DNA of 64,000 bases from Maniola hyperantus (taxonomy: Eukaryota; Arthropoda; Insecta; Lepidoptera; Nymphalidae): NCBI RefSeq assembly GCF_902806685.2, contig NC_048541.1, positions 2,043,465 through 2,107,464 of the forward strand, in the 5' to 3' direction. Numbering within the stretch: position 1 is the first letter of the stretch; each line of letters starts with the position of its first letter. A model generated the notes under the pieces. The model saw nothing but the letters and a program-made list of their open reading frames with translations. It ran no database searches and was not told the origin of the DNA. The translations under genes were made by a program, and so were the position numbers. Shown in pieces: positions 40,831-52,286 of the stretch.

Positions 40831-41112
40831 ACTAGGCATCAATCAAATCAACTAGGCAACTACAGAAATATTTTTCTTTTATCTTTGGAATTTAAAATTG
40901 TGAGTTCAGATAAAGTGCGTGAAACGACACACTCGGAAACATTCGTGTTCGTTTGAAAACTCACTAATTTTAAAAACACCATTTTCGTAAACTATTGTTG
41001 TTTTCATACTTTAATTTAATTTGTCAAATATTATAATAATAATAAATCTTTATTTGATATATGAATTGAATATTATAGTTCGCAACCTAAAAGCCTAAAA
41101 TAGATTGATTCG

Positions 41113-41345
41113 CAAAGTTTTTTTTTAAATAGAAATAGCGAGCAAACGAGCAGACGGGTCACCTGATGTTAAGTGATTACCGCCGCCCATGAACATTTGC
41201 AGCACCAGAGGAACCGCCGACGCGTTGCCGGCCTTTTAGGAATTTGTTGGTCCGCCCCTTGAATAACCCCATGTTGTAATCTAAAGGGAGCACCGCCGAT
41301 GGGAGTTGATTCCACAGTTTGCATGTGCGTGGAAAAAATAATCTG
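41113..41345 (-). mobile_element. LINE 3' fragment (family F)
   Basis: GACGGGTCACCTGATGTTAA at its 3' side; minus product ends LFKGRTNKFLKGRQRVGGSS, GAANVHGRR. Confidence 0.75.
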
Positions 41346-41384
41346 GCACAACGCTGCACTGCAAATAATCTGCACAACTAACTG

Positions 41385-41950
41385 AGAACCTTGGAGATGA
41401 TGACGATATGGAAAGGGAACGCAGGGCATTGTCAGTCCGAGCGAATATGGTGGCCCGCAGGTTTGCCCGATGTACAGATGCTGTGAAAGTCACGCTGTTC
41501 AAAGCATACTGTACATCCTTATACTCGGCAAGCTTGTGGTTTCAGTACACGCAAAGGGCTTACAATGCGCTGCGAGTCCAATATAATAATGCGTTCAGGA
41601 TTTTGTTGCGGCAACCTCGGTTCTGTAGTGCATCAGCTATGTTTGCTGAGGCGCGGACAGATGGCTTCGATGCCATCTGGCGCAAGAAAACAGCATCACT
41701 ATTGTCCAGAGTCCGAGGAAGCAGCAACGGGATCCTGCGCATGATAGCGGACAAAATGGATAGTCCTCTGATGGGAAAACTCGTGCAGAGGACTAAATCC
41801 CTTTTAGTTATTAAGTACTAACATAGTGATTAAGTATTTTGTTACTAACTCCTTAGTGTTTAAGTATTAACATAGTTATTAAGTATGTATTGTTACTAAC
41901 ACATAATGGATCAATTGTTGTCCGATTTAATAAATAAATAAATTGAAATT
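41385..41950 (+). mobile_element. LINE reverse transcriptase C-terminus, 5' truncated
   Basis: The 137-codon frame (41408-41821) reads LSVRANMVARRFARCTDAVK, VTLFKAYCTSLYSASLWFQY, ALRVQYNNAFRILLRQPRFC, the C-terminal thumb region of a non-LTR reverse transcriptase, then a 3' tail of AATA repeats near 41930. The intact frame suggests a fairly young insertion. Confidence 0.75.
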
Positions 41951-42284
41951 GATAACAACGGGTGGTCGAAGTGCTCCAGAAACCCAGGTGGTGAGGGTGG
42001 AATTGATTGCGGTGGCGTGCGGTGCGGTTGTAGAAAAAGGAGGGTGGAATGAGATCATACAACTCTTCGGAACACTCTCCATTATAGAGGCGGTAGAACA
42101 CGCAAAGAGAGCTTACGTTTCTTAAAAGCTTATTAATTATAATTAATTTCTATTATATTATAGTAATTTTATAGTACCACCATCTTTTTCCCTGCGACTT
42201 TGTCGGCGTGGATTTAATTTTTAAAGACCCCGTAGGAGAATTACTTAATTTTTATTCTTAGTTCAAGTTTCGAGAGAACGTTTT

Positions 42285-42590
42285 CAGGGTTCCATACCCG
42301 AAGGGTGCCTACGGGACCCTGTTACTAAGACTCCGCTGTCCGTCCGTCCATCCGTCTGTCTGTCAGCGGGCGGTACCTCGTGAACCGTAATAGGTAGATA
42401 GCTGAAATTTTCACCAAATGTGTATTTTTATTGCCGCTATAACAATAAATACGATACATTTTTAAATTACCACCATGAAAATTTTGTGTTATTCACAGAT
42501 GAGTGAATTCTCTAATCTGTGGTTATTTCCTATATAATGGTACGGAACCCTTAGTGCGCGAGTCCGACTCGCACTTGACCGATTTTTTGA
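42285..42590 (+). repeat. Repeat family E
   Basis: CGAAGGGTGCCTACGGGACC, CGTCCGTCCATCCGTCTGTC, GACTCGCACTTGACCGATTT. Confidence 0.75.
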
Positions 42591-42869
42591 AATTCATACA
42601 TGATGGACAATTAATATTTTCGCCGAACAAAGCCGCGTCGCTATTCATTTTAAAAAAAAGTGCGTTGTACGGTACACATTACACAACTCAGCGAATTCCT
42701 TTGTTTTTAGTTGATAACATATTTTTATGTAGGTACATATTTACATTATGGCTTTGTAATGTAGTTCCACAGATTAGCGAGTCATTTCTATAATATACGA
42801 ATACCTACTGTCTATTGGTCGGAGAGGTTACGGGAAATATTTAGGAAGTAGGTACCTACCTGTACTTGT

Positions 42870-43190
42870 TTTTTAGGGTATCGTACCTAAAGCGGGGTGT
42901 ACATCGTGAACCATTAATAGTTAGAGACCTGAAATTTTCACAGAATGTGTATTTCTATTGCCTCTATAACAACAAATACTAAAAATTTCAAAATTGTCGC
43001 TATAAAAATATATAAAAAAAACTCAGACCCGGGTGCGTTTGGAACCCTCGTAGCTTTAGTTCTAAGTTCGCGTAATAATTATTTTTATAGGCGTAATTTA
43101 TTACCTATTTTGAATAAATTATTTTAATTTTGAAAGTGTTATTTCTTGTACGGATCCTTTCCTGTCCGTCTCGCAATTGACCAATTTTTT
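42870..43190 (+). repeat. Repeat family E, diverged
   Basis: CATCGTGAACCATTAATAGT and ATGTGTATTTCTATTGCCTC. A small repeat G block (CTAGAAGATGCCTATT) follows at 43240. Confidence 0.65.
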
Positions 43191-43312
43191 TACCGCATGA
43201 CAGGCTTGTGCTTGATTGAGGTCTAAGGTTGGAGCACACTTCCTAGAAGATGCCTATTTATATTTTTGATTTTACCAAGCACCTCCTAAAAAGTCTTAAG
43301 TAGTCTGTCTAA

Positions 43313-43502
43313 TCTTCTATAATATAAAAATGAATCACTAAATGTGTTGGTCATCGCAAATCTCGAGAACAGCTGAACCGATTTCGCTAATTCTTTTTTT
43401 TATAATATTCCGTACTTCAATACGAGGATAGTTCTTACGGAGAGAAACATTTAAAAAATTTAATCGACTGTTAGGCGGAACGAAGTTTGCCAGGGCAGCT
43501 AG
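43313..43502 (+). mobile_element. Helitron-like element (type 3)
   Basis: AAATGTGTTGGTCATCGCAA, ATCGACTGTTAGGCGGAACG, CTAG at 43502. Confidence 0.75.
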
Positions 43503-43722
43503 TTACTCATAATTATTCATCTTATATTTTATATTATTATTTAAGTTTATCAACTCAGACGGCTGTCTGTAAGCAACGCTAGGCATAGGCTTCTTCTTTA
43601 TTATGTGGCAATACAGAATGATAAGACCAATGTGTTTACTAAGTAAATAATTATTGTACTGTATACCTACGACTCTACTTTGTTTTGGTGAATGATCAGA
43701 TTTTTTTCCATTTGATGACAAG

Positions 43723-44270
43723 TTAGCGATTGATCGTCCGTCCACCTAGTATACCTAGTGGTGTCTTCCAATGCAACGCTGCGCTTTGCACACCAAGCAA
43801 GGTGAGGTCAGGTCGCCACTCACCATTCAAGCAACTTGGGATCCCAACGCCTCTCAGTGTTGTTCGATATAGCACTTGTATGACATAGGCCTTCCCTAAA
43901 GAGCGCCACCACACCCGGTCCTCAGCCTTCCTCATCCAGCCACTTCCCGCCAGCCTCTTTTCGGTCCATCGTGTTGGAGGGCGTCCCACACTACGCTTGC
44001 TTAAACGCGGTCTCCACTCAAAGACTTTACGGCTCCAACGGCCATCGCCTCTACGACAGGCATGACCTGCCCACTGCCACTTCAGCTTGCTAATAGTTTG
44101 GGCTATGTCAGTGACCTTGGTTCTCCTGCGGATCTCCTCATTTCGGATTTTATCCCACTGGGAAACTCCTAACATAGCCCTCTTCATAGCTCGCTGAGCG
44201 ACTTTGAATTTTTGACAAGGCCGTTTGTAGTGTCCACGTTTCAGCACCATAGGTGAGGACGGGAAGAACG
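43723..44270 (-). pseudogene. RTE-type LINE reverse transcriptase C-terminus
   Basis: A 175-codon minus-strand frame reads KFKVAQRAMKRAMLGVSQWD, KIRNEEIRRRTKVTDIAQTI, SKLKWQWAGHACRRGDGRWS, GRPPTRWTEKRLAGSGWMRK, AEDRVWWRSLGKAYVIQ. This is the classic RTE post-catalytic domain; the catalytic part is absent. After GKAYV the frame shifts into another copy's sequence. Confidence 0.8.
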
Positions 44271-44499
44271 CACTGGTTAAAGTGTGTACTGGTGTATGTA
44301 TTATTAGGTAGGTAGGTACTTATTTCATGAGCTTAACAATATAGAATCCGATTTGATATTGAGTGGCATGTGTAACAAGCATAAAATAGGGTTTCTGCTT
44401 ACTAGTAAACGAAGCTGAAATCTAGGAATTCATGTGTAATGTGATTCAGGAATGGTAAGTACCTACAATAACTGTATAGAATACACCAACCGCGGTTCT

Positions 44500-44560
44500 A
44501 TCATCATCATCATCATTATCATCAACCCATCGTTGCCCCTAAACAGCTGAGCATGGGTCT
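44500..44560 (-). mobile_element. SINE B 3' scrap
   Basis: ATCATCATCATCATTATCAT then CAACCCATCG and GAGCATGGGTCTCCTC. Confidence 0.65.
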
Positions 44561-44569
44561 CCTCGGAAA

Positions 44570-45060
44570 AAAAGAAACACTTATAGTAGGATCACTACGT
44601 TGTCTGTCTGTCTGTCTGTCTGTCTGTCGGTCTGTTAAGAAACCTACAGGGTACTTCCCGTTGACCTAGAATCATGAAATTTGGCAGGAAGGTGGGTCTA
44701 ATAGTTGCCATTAGGGGAAAAATCTGAAAACCGTGAATTTGTGGTCACATCACACAAAAAAAATTGTGGTCATAAACTAATAATTAGTATTTTCAATTTT
44801 CGAAGTAAGATAACTATATCAAGTGGGGTATCATTTATGAAAGGGCTTCACCTGTGCATTCTAAAACTTATTTTTATTTATTTTTACGCATCATAGTTTT
44901 TTAAGTATCGTGCAAAATGTCGAAGAAATACGACTGAATTACGGAACCCTCGTTGCGCGAGCCTGACTCGCACTCGGCCGGTTTCTATTTATTTTTATGC
45001 ATAACAGTTTTTGATTTATCGTGCAAAATGTCGAAAAAAATACCCTTAGTAATAGTCCCT
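44570..45060 (-). repeat. Repeat family D, near-complete copy plus a second end fragment
   Basis: (GTCT)n at 44602-44626, then GAACCCTCGTTGCGCGAGCC near 44945 and a duplicated end to 45060, followed by (CCTTA)n at 45060-45088. Confidence 0.75.
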
Positions 45061-45146
45061 ACCTTACCTACCTTACCTTACCTTACGCTTTTGGTGCGCA
45101 AGTCTGACTCGTACCTACTGAGTTTTTGATTTTCTTGGGATAATAT

Positions 45147-45298
45147 TGTGGCTAATTCCGTTGTACACAATCTCTAAACTAAACTAAAATGGCATGTCTA
45201 AATCTAATCCCTTTCAAAGTGTTGCTTGCGAAAAAGGATAGTAAGTACTAGATTTAGACCTGTTAATTTAGTTTAGAGAGTGTACAAGAGAATCGGTC
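45147..45298. mobile_element. MITE (TTGTACACAATCTCTAAACT family)
   Basis: GGCTAATTCCGTTGTACACA and GTGTACAAGAGAATCGGTC are inverted; relatives at 46334-46495 and 59330-59486. It abuts the next MITE with two bases between. Confidence 0.75.
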
Positions 45299-45300
45299 TG

Positions 45301-45592
45301 TACCCGTAGTACAAAATTTTACGTCTCACCAAACCAAACCAAATTCGAGAGTCGAAATACTATAAATACTATACTAATAACTGGATCTTAAAGGCCTTGT
45401 TTTAAAGCTCAAGTTTGTCTACACTTCTACAGCCAGCGCTCCAAGCGGAAACATTGCGAAATTAAAATCAGTGGCATTGAATATTTGACTTCAATTCAAG
45501 GCTGTTTAGATCCATTTTACTGTAACACGGAAGTATTTCGACTCTCGAATTTGGTTTGGTTTGGTGAGACGTAAAATCTTGTACTACGGGTA
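45301..45592. mobile_element. MITE M (TACCCGTAGTACAAGATTTT family), copy 1
   Basis: About 80-bp inverted ends enclosing CAGCCAGCGCTCCAAGCGGA and AAAATCAGTGGCATTGAATA. Four near-identical copies lie within 8 kb. Confidence 0.85.
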
Positions 45593-45916
45593 CTGAATGC
45601 TGTGCTCTTCAGGATACGATTCACCTAAGAGGTGTACTGTAAGTTTTAACGATCGTACTTAATTACTATTTAATGCTAATGAATAATGATAATAAACCGG
45701 TTATGTCTCAGCTCTGCCGTCGACAAGTTTTATGAAAACCTTGTGTTAATTATAATTACTCATAATTTATTGAGGGTTAAAGGAAAAACAATAATTTTAG
45801 AAGAAATACATTGTTCTTCGAGGATATTTTTAGATAGAGGTGGCAATATTTAATGGCAACTTACAATTTTGTCGTTTATTTATTACGAAATTTTAAGCAC
45901 AAATCAAAATGAATTA

Positions 45917-46063
45917 TCCTTACTAATATTATAAGTGCGAAAGTGTGTCTGTCTGTCTGTCTGTCTGCTAGCGTTTCACGGCCTATCCGTTCAACCGATT
46001 TTGACGAAATTTGGTACAGATATAGTTTAAATCTATGAGGACGAAGTCGCGGACATCATCTAG
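45917..46063 (+). mobile_element. Helitron-like type 1, internally deleted
   Basis: TCCTTACTAATATTATAAGT to CATCATCTAG, with A and T outside. Confidence 0.75.
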
Positions 46064-46102
46064 TTTTTAATAATTTAAGAATACCTACTTACGGAATGGT
46101 TC

Positions 46103-46322
46103 AAATCAGTACCTTTATTATAAATGCGAAAGTGTGTTTGTTTGTTGGTTTGTCCTTCAATCACGTCGCAACGGAGCAACGGATTGACGTGATGTTTTTG
46201 CATGGGTATAGTCAAAGACCCTGGAGAGTGACATAGACTACTTTTCTTCGGAAAACCAAAGAGTTCCCACGGGATTGTTAAAAACCAAAATCCACGCGGA
46301 CGAAGTCGCGGGCGTCAGCTGT
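46103..46322 (+). mobile_element. Helitron-like type 1 variant
   Basis: TTATTATAAATGCGAAAGTG, CAATCACGTCGCAACGGAGC, GCGGACGAAGTCGCGGGCGT. Confidence 0.7.
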
Positions 46323-46333
46323 AGCTAAATACT

Positions 46334-46495
46334 GGGGCTGATTCTTTTGTACACAATCTTTAAACTAAATTAAATTAACAGGTCTAAATCTAGTGCTATC
46401 CTTTACCGCAAGCATCATAAGAACAGGGATAGCAATAGATTTAGACGTCTCATTTTAGTTTAGTTTAGAGATTGTGTACAAGAGAATCAGCCCCA
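46334..46495. mobile_element. MITE (GGGGCTGATTCTTTTGTACA family)
   Basis: GGGGCTGATTC and GAATCAGCCCC form the ends of a 162-bp inverted-repeat element; centre GCTATCC/GGATAGC. Confidence 0.8.
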
Positions 46496-47089
46496 ATAAT
46501 ATCAAATCTAAAAGGTAGGTATGGTTTTTAATTTAATTTAATTTTAGGTAATATATACCTACATACTTACCTACCTAAAATAAAAATACACAATTATTAT
46601 TGTCTAGAATTCAAAATTTTAAATAGGTACCTATCAAAAGTCGAATTTACAGTAACATTGGAGGTCATAAAACTTTATGTTCCGAAAAAAAAAGTACCTA
46701 CATTTTCTGACTAGTTAGTAGATATTAAATTATTATGTTTGTTGATTAAGTATTATTATTGCTGATTCAAATTCTTATCCTATTATGACCTTTCACAGTA
46801 CTTCCCTATATTTATGAATACCACCATGCTTCAGCCTTCAGATACATATGCAAATTTTATAGAATGTCTTGCATTTTTGCTTCTTTTATTTTCAAAAAGG
46901 AAATGAATTATAATTATGGCTTTGGCGGTGATAGTCAACATTTTTTTGTTATTACAGGATAGGTTTGCGCTTGACGATTAAGATCATTCCTTAGAAGGAA
47001 AGCAATTACGAGATCTACGTTGAAACGCGCTTGCCTAGAAGATATCTATTCACTTTAGTTAATGTTTCTGTTTTTAATTGAAGTAAGTA
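46496..47089. other. No gene; repeat G block
   Basis: AT-rich; CGCGCTTGCCTAGAAGATAT at 47027 recurs at 43240 and 58840. Confidence 0.5.
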
Positions 47090-47525
47090 TAATATAATGA
47101 TGGGGGTAAGGGGATGCGCTAACGTCTTAGCACCCCAAATGTCAACCTCACCTGCACATGGTGCCCCCTGCGAATCAGCGAACGAGGATATGACGACCGA
47201 AGAATGGCGGGATAACCATTCCATATGGCTTGGCTTTAAACAACACAGACCAGAGACGGGCAGCAGCGTCACTGGTGCGAAATGGCCTACAGCCCTGCGC
47301 TGACCACCCCGCCTGCCCAGCGTGGTCAGTATGGGAACTACTTCTAATGAGCAGCGCCAACAGACAAAGGCCCCCAGTTCCCGGCAGCCCTGCTATTCCC
47401 GATTAAGGTGGTGGGATGCGGATGGATGAGGAAGGCGGAGGACCGTGTTTGGTGGCGCGCTCTTGGAAAGGCCTATGTCCAGCAGTGGACGCAAACAGGC
47501 TGATGGATTGGATTGGATTGGATAA
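47090..47525 (+). mobile_element. RTE-derived element with head joined to tail
   Basis: A head-like block (ACCCCAAATGTCAACCTCAC, GAGGATATGACGACCGAAGA, CACTGGTGCGAAATGGCCTA) runs straight into the RTE 3' end (GGATGAGGAAGGCGGAGGAC, GTCCAGCAGTGGACGC) and an (ATTGG)n tail. No reverse-transcriptase core between them. Confidence 0.55.
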
Positions 47526-48049
47526 TATAATGATATATTTTAGTAACCGTCATTTGAATTTGTTTCATATAATATGTATTTTCATATCTGAAAAAATATC
47601 AAATTAAACAAAATATGAATGAACATCTCTCAGATTCACGCCAGTACCACGGTTTTTTTGAAAAAAAAAATCGATCTATTACATAACATACTCCTTTAAG
47701 TCGGTTACGTCATCGTATTTGCAAATTTTGGAGATGTCTCTCAATTTTAAAGTTCAAGAAAAATTATAAGAACGTACATAAATTATAACGTCAAGGATAT
47801 TTTTATGACAAAAAAACGTGATCAAACAAAATATCTCTACTAACTACTTAGCTCTACACTATTATGATATTATGAGAATCGTGATAGCAATAAAAAGCTA
47901 ATATTAACTTTATATTGACTCTAACTTTACCGCTCTTCCATCAATTAGCGGTACTTAGAGCGTTACTTTTAGAAAATTCAAAAATATATAAAAAATAAGT
48001 ATGACGTCATCTAGGCCAACCTTTATAGATTACTAGCGTTGAGTCGTGA
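47526..48049. other. No gene; AT-rich
   Basis: Nothing identified. Confidence 0.5.
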
Positions 48050-48180
48050 TTGAAGGACAAACCAACAAACCAACAAACCAACAGACCAACAGACTAACGG
48101 ACCAACAAACCAACAGACCAACAAACAAACACTTTCGCATATTTTATAATATGGGTACTGATTCACTCGACGAAGTCACA
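48050..48180 (-). repeat. Helitron-derived minisatellite (ACCAACAAACCAACAG)
   Basis: Expansion of the ACCAACAAAC tract of a type 1 variant Helitron to about eight 8-10-bp units (48058-48130), before TTTCGCATATTTTATAATAT. Confidence 0.75.
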
Positions 48181-48219
48181 GGCATCATCTATTTAACATC
48201 AATCTAAAATGGTGGCGTC

Positions 48220-48350
48220 TATTCCAGATATGAGATACACCTGCACTAAGCTGACCCAACCGGAAATCGAACCCAGGTCCTTGTTGATTCCAAGGTCACC
48301 ACATCTGTTGTCTCTGTTGCGCCAGCATGATCATCAGATGAAATCCAGAT
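48220..48350 (-). mobile_element. tRNA-SINE-like scrap
   Basis: CCGGAAATCGAACCCAGG contains a reversed B box; GACCCAACCGG and CTGTTGCGCCAGCATGATCA surround it. Not a functional tRNA. Confidence 0.4.
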
Positions 48351-48717
48351 GCACGCGCAATTCTTATCCTTGATATGATTTCAATACGTTTATCTATACT
48401 TGGTAGAACTTACCTTTTTTGTTCTTATTAAGAAACCTTTTTATACTATTTACGAGACTTGGAGTTTTAACCTTAAATGTTAGAGTTAAGGTTGTTTTTT
48501 TAATTCTAGTTTTTTAAGGCTATCAACTCAGGCGCATGACGCTACGTTGTCTTTCAGGTCAGTACGCTGTCAAATGTCGAGTGATTCGTACCGTTGACTT
48601 TTTTACCAGGCTCGCGTAAAAATACGCGAGTTTTTTTTTGTAATCGTGTGAGAAAAGGTTTGTTGTATTAATCTTATTTGGATAGTGTTTCATTCCGTTA
48701 ATCCACCCTAAAAAAGG

Positions 48718-48832
48718 CAGCCTAGGGTGTATACTCGGAAATCCACCCCGCACGGCGAATGTGTGCACTATGTTTTAGTGCGGGTTGGATAGACAGACAC
48801 ACGTTTCCGAGTATCCACCCTAGGGTGTATTG
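48718..48832. mobile_element. Small inverted-repeat element with CCTAGGGTG ends
   Basis: GGGTGTATACTCGGAAA and TTTCCGAGTATCCACCC are inverted; CCCGCACGG and GTGCGGGTTGG repeat the arrangement inside. Confidence 0.55.
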
Positions 48833-49021
48833 ACCTATTTTCAAAACGAAAATTGAACTAACCAAATTTTCTAACAGATAGGCTTTTTCTAACAGAAAGG
48901 TGAAAAACGCACAATTTTTTCAATTTAGTGAAGCCTTCTTAGAAAAGTGACGCCCATTATTTTTCAAGATATTACCTCTCGAATATGGAGTGAGACTTAA
49001 AAATTAAATTTTATATTTCGA

Positions 49022-49190
49022 ATGGAACGTTTCTGAATATCTAGGTATTCTAAATATATAAAAGGAAAAGCTGACTGATGACTGACCGACTGATCTATCA
49101 ACGCACAGCTCAAACTACTGGACGGATCAGGCTGAAATTTGGCATGCATTTAGCTATTACTTATGATGTAGACGTCCGCTAAGAAAGGTA
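49022..49190 (+). mobile_element. Helitron-like type 2, 5' part
   Basis: TCTAAATATATAAAAGGAAA to ATGTAGACGTCCGCTAAGAA; the 3' hairpin is lost. Confidence 0.75.
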
Positions 49191-49290
49191 CCGCAATTTA
49201 AGAATGCAACTCCTTACAGCATCAGGGCTGAGCAGTTGGGTCCTCGAAATCAAAAAGTCTTTACGTGGTAGGTACCTCCAATATAATTTA

Positions 49291-49632
49291 CTAGCTGACC
49301 CGCTCCGGCTTCGCTCGGGTGGAATTTAGAAAATAGAGGTGGAGGTTGAATTTCCAAAAATCCTGGTATACGTATTTCTTCAATTGTGACTGAAAACCCA
49401 AATACCAATTTTCATGCAAATAACTCGAAAAATGACGGACTTTCATACAAACTTTCATCCCCTATTTAACCCACTTAGGGGTAGAATTTCGAAAAATCCT
49501 TTCTTAGTGGATACCTACTCTTTACAAAAAACACACCCTCCAAATTTCATATCTCTTGGACCAGCGGTTTAAGCTGTGCGTTGATATATATGTCAGTCAG
49601 TCAGTCAGGACTTTGAATTTTATATATACAGA
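49291..49632 (-). mobile_element. Helitron-like type 4
   Basis: CTAGCTGACCCGCTCCGGCT, CATCCCCTATTTAACCCACT, CAAATTTCATATCTCTTGGA, (CAGT)n and GA at 49632. Bases 49633-50064 hold only CCTCCTTTTTTTAAAGTCGG, a scrap of the ACCGACTTC family. Confidence 0.7.
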
Positions 49633-50064
49633 TAACCGACAGTTTCTAAATCCAATCAATTTTGGTGGTCAGGTCCCGTACAGCCCGATTGAGGAATTGG
49701 AATCCAATTTTTTTATGGCACAATGTTCATTAAAAAAAAAAACACAAATTGGCTAAGAAATCTCGGAGATTTCTGTGTACATAGGTAGTAAAACACAACT
49801 CCTCCTTTTTTTAAAGTCGGTTAAAAAGTAGCCTATGTTACTCCTTGCTTAAATCTCTAACTTGTCTGTGACAGTGCCGTCAAAATACGTTCAACCGTTC
49901 CGAAGTTTAGCCCGTTCAAACAGATAGACAGACAGACAAAAAATTTAAAAACGTGGGATACAGTTATGGTACAGTTCACAAAACCATAATAATTATGAGC
50001 TTAATATGACGTGGTAGTTATTTCGAAATTACAGACAGACACTTCAATTTTATAGTACAGTACT

Positions 50065-50353
50065 TACCTGTAGTACAAGATTTTACGTCTCACCAAACGA
50101 AACCAAATTCGAGAGTCGAAATACTTCCGCGTTACAGTAAAATGGACCCAAACAGCCTTGAATTGAAGTCAAATATTCAATGCCACTGATTTTAATTTCG
50201 CAATGTTTCCGCTTGGAGCGCTGGCTGTGGAAGTGTAGACAAACTTGAGCTTTAAAACAAGGCATTTAAGATCCAGTTTACTGTAACGCGGAAGTATTTC
50301 GACTCTCGAATTTGGTTTCGTTTGGTGAGACGTAAAATCTTGTACTACGGGTA
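50065..50353. mobile_element. MITE M, copy 2
   Basis: TACCTGTAGTACAAGATTTT and AAAATCTTGTACTACGGGTA ends; core inverted relative to copy 1. Confidence 0.85.
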
Positions 50354-50430
50354 CTGTATAGAGCATAGATACGAGCAAGTTGAAATCATCGCTATAATAT
50401 TTCAACAATTTTAACACCCAGCTCTGGCAG

Positions 50431-50610
50431 AGCCTCAATAGCTCAACCGGTAAAGGAGTGGACTGAAAACCGAAAGGTCGACGGTTCAAACCCCGCCCGT
50501 TGCACTATGGTCGTACCTACTCCTAGCACAAGCCTGACGCTTAATTGGAGAGAAAGGGGAATATTAGTCATTTAACATTGCTTATATTATTTTATTTAAA
50601 AAAGAAAAAA
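50431..50610 (+). mobile_element. tRNA-derived SINE A, full copy
   Basis: GCCTCAATAGCTCAACCGGT, GGTTCAAACCCC, GAGAAAGGGGAATATTAGTC, A-rich tail. Bases 50611-50945 show nothing. Confidence 0.85.
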
Positions 50611-50945
50611 CAAAAAAAAAAATTTAAACTTTTTATAAGTAGGTAAGGTAAATGGTTAACAGACAGAGAGGTCAGTAAGTTCGCATCATAGATTTTAATC
50701 AGAGCTAAGTTTTAGATTTCAAAGGTATTTTAATATTTTTTGTGTAGGTGTAACAAAGCTTTTTAATCTTGCCGAAGAATGAAAACCACTTTGATATGTG
50801 ATAGTAGGATATTATATTTCATTTTTATATACTTATTTAATAGTTTCAAAGGCTATGCAAAAATTACTTATTGGCCACTTTTTAAAATGTATTGTGCGTA
50901 AGTATAATATAGATACACATACACAATTTATTTAAAGGTACAAAA

Positions 50946-51162
50946 TCCATACTAATATTATAAATGCGAAAGTGTGTCTGTCTGTCTGTCTGCTAGCTTG
51001 TCACGGCTCAACCGTTCAACCGATTTTTACGAAATTTGGTACAGAGATAGCTTGCATCCCGGGGAAGGACATAGGCTACTTTTTATCCCGGAAAATTGAA
51101 GAGTTCCCACAAGATTTTTAAAAACCTAAATCCACGCGTACGAAGTCGCGGGCATCAGCTAG
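50946..51162 (+). mobile_element. Helitron-like type 1, intact reference copy
   Basis: 217 bp from TCCATACTAATATT (after A) to GGGCATCAGCTAG (before T); (GTCT)n near the 5' end. Confidence 0.87.
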
Positions 51163-51229
51163 TAAATAATAAAGTAGGTATAGTAAAGAAATTACAAAAC
51201 AAAAGGTGACCTAGGCTAACTCTGCTAGG

Positions 51230-51525
51230 CAATATTAGGGATTATGAAAAAATCTGTGAAGTGCGAGTCGGACTCACACACGAAGGGTTCCGTACCATCG
51301 TACAAGAAATAAACTTTTTCATATTTTTAAACTTCTATGGCGGTCATTTTGTAATTCTTATTATTTGTATTGTTATTTGCGGCAATACAAATTATGTACA
51401 CATTTTGTGAAAATTGCAACTCTCTACCTGGTACGGTTTACGAGATACAGCCCGCTGACAGACAAACAGATGGAGTCTTAGTAATAGGGTCCCGTTGACA
51501 CCCGGTACGGAACTCTAAAAATTGA
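51230..51525 (-). repeat. Repeat family E
   Basis: AAGTGCGAGTCGGACTCACA, GTATTGTTATTTGCGGCAAT, AATAGGGTCCCGTTGACACC. Confidence 0.75.
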
Positions 51526-51619
51526 AGACGGAGCTTGAACAGCGGGTGGTAGATGTTTTATGATTTTTCGATTTTAATACATTATGTAATTATGTATCAT
51601 ACTATACATTATTCAAAAA

Positions 51620-52116
51620 CTAGATGATGCCCGCGACTTCGTCCGCGTGGATCTAGGTTTTTAAAAATCCCGTGTGAACTCTTTGATTTTCCGGGATAAA
51701 AAGTAGCCTGTGTCCTTTCCCGAGATATGAGCTAACTCAGTACCCGTAGTACAAGATTTTACGTCTCACCAAACCAAACCAAATTCGAGAGTCGAAATAC
51801 TTCCGCGTTACAGTAAACTGGATCTTAAACGCCTTGTTTTAAAGCTTAAGTTTGTCTACACTTCTACAGCCAGCGCTCCAAGCGGAAACATTGCGAAATT
51901 AAAATCAGTGGCATTGAATATTTGACTTCAATTCAAGGCTGTTTAGGTCCATTTTACTGTAACGCGGAAGTATTTCGACTCTCGAATTTGGTTTCGTTTG
52001 GTGAGACGTAAAATCTTGTACTACGGGTACTGTACCAAATTTCGTCAAAATCGGTTAAGTTGCTGAAAAGTGAAAAGTTAGCAGACAGACACATTTGCAT
52101 TTATAATATTAGTAGA
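51620..52116 (-). mobile_element. Helitron-like type 1 split by MITE M
   Basis: CTAGATGATGCCCGCGACTT at 51620; the copy breaks at GCTAACTC, then resumes TGTACCAAATTTCGTCAAAA after the MITE at 51741-52029. Confidence 0.8.
51741..52029. mobile_element. MITE M, copy 3
   Basis: TACCCGTAGTACAAG...CTTGTACTACGGGTA; same core orientation as copy 1. Confidence 0.85.
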
Positions 52117-52232
52117 TACAGATATGGATTATTATAGGTAGAAGTGAGGAAGCAGGTGAACGAGCAGTGAGGAGGAGGTGAGTGATTATAAGTAAAATGA
52201 ATATTTTCTAAAACACGTTTTTTTTGTTACAG

Positions 52233-52286
52233 ATAATTTATTGAGATGACGCAGAAAGAAAAACAGGCAGATAACTTTAATTCAAC
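52233..52286 (+). CDS. Transporter exon with start codon (ATG at 52246)
   Basis: The pyrimidine-rich acceptor TTTTTTTTGTTACAG ends at 52232. Thirteen untranslated bases precede ATG, which opens MTQKEKQADNFNS and two bases of a Thr codon before the donor AC|GTAAGT. An untranslated first exon must lie further upstream; none could be pinned down among the repeats. Confidence 0.82.

Noticed and set aside
41408..41821. Host gene of 137 residues
   Set aside because: Recognisable as the C-terminus of a LINE reverse transcriptase with a 3' repeat tail.
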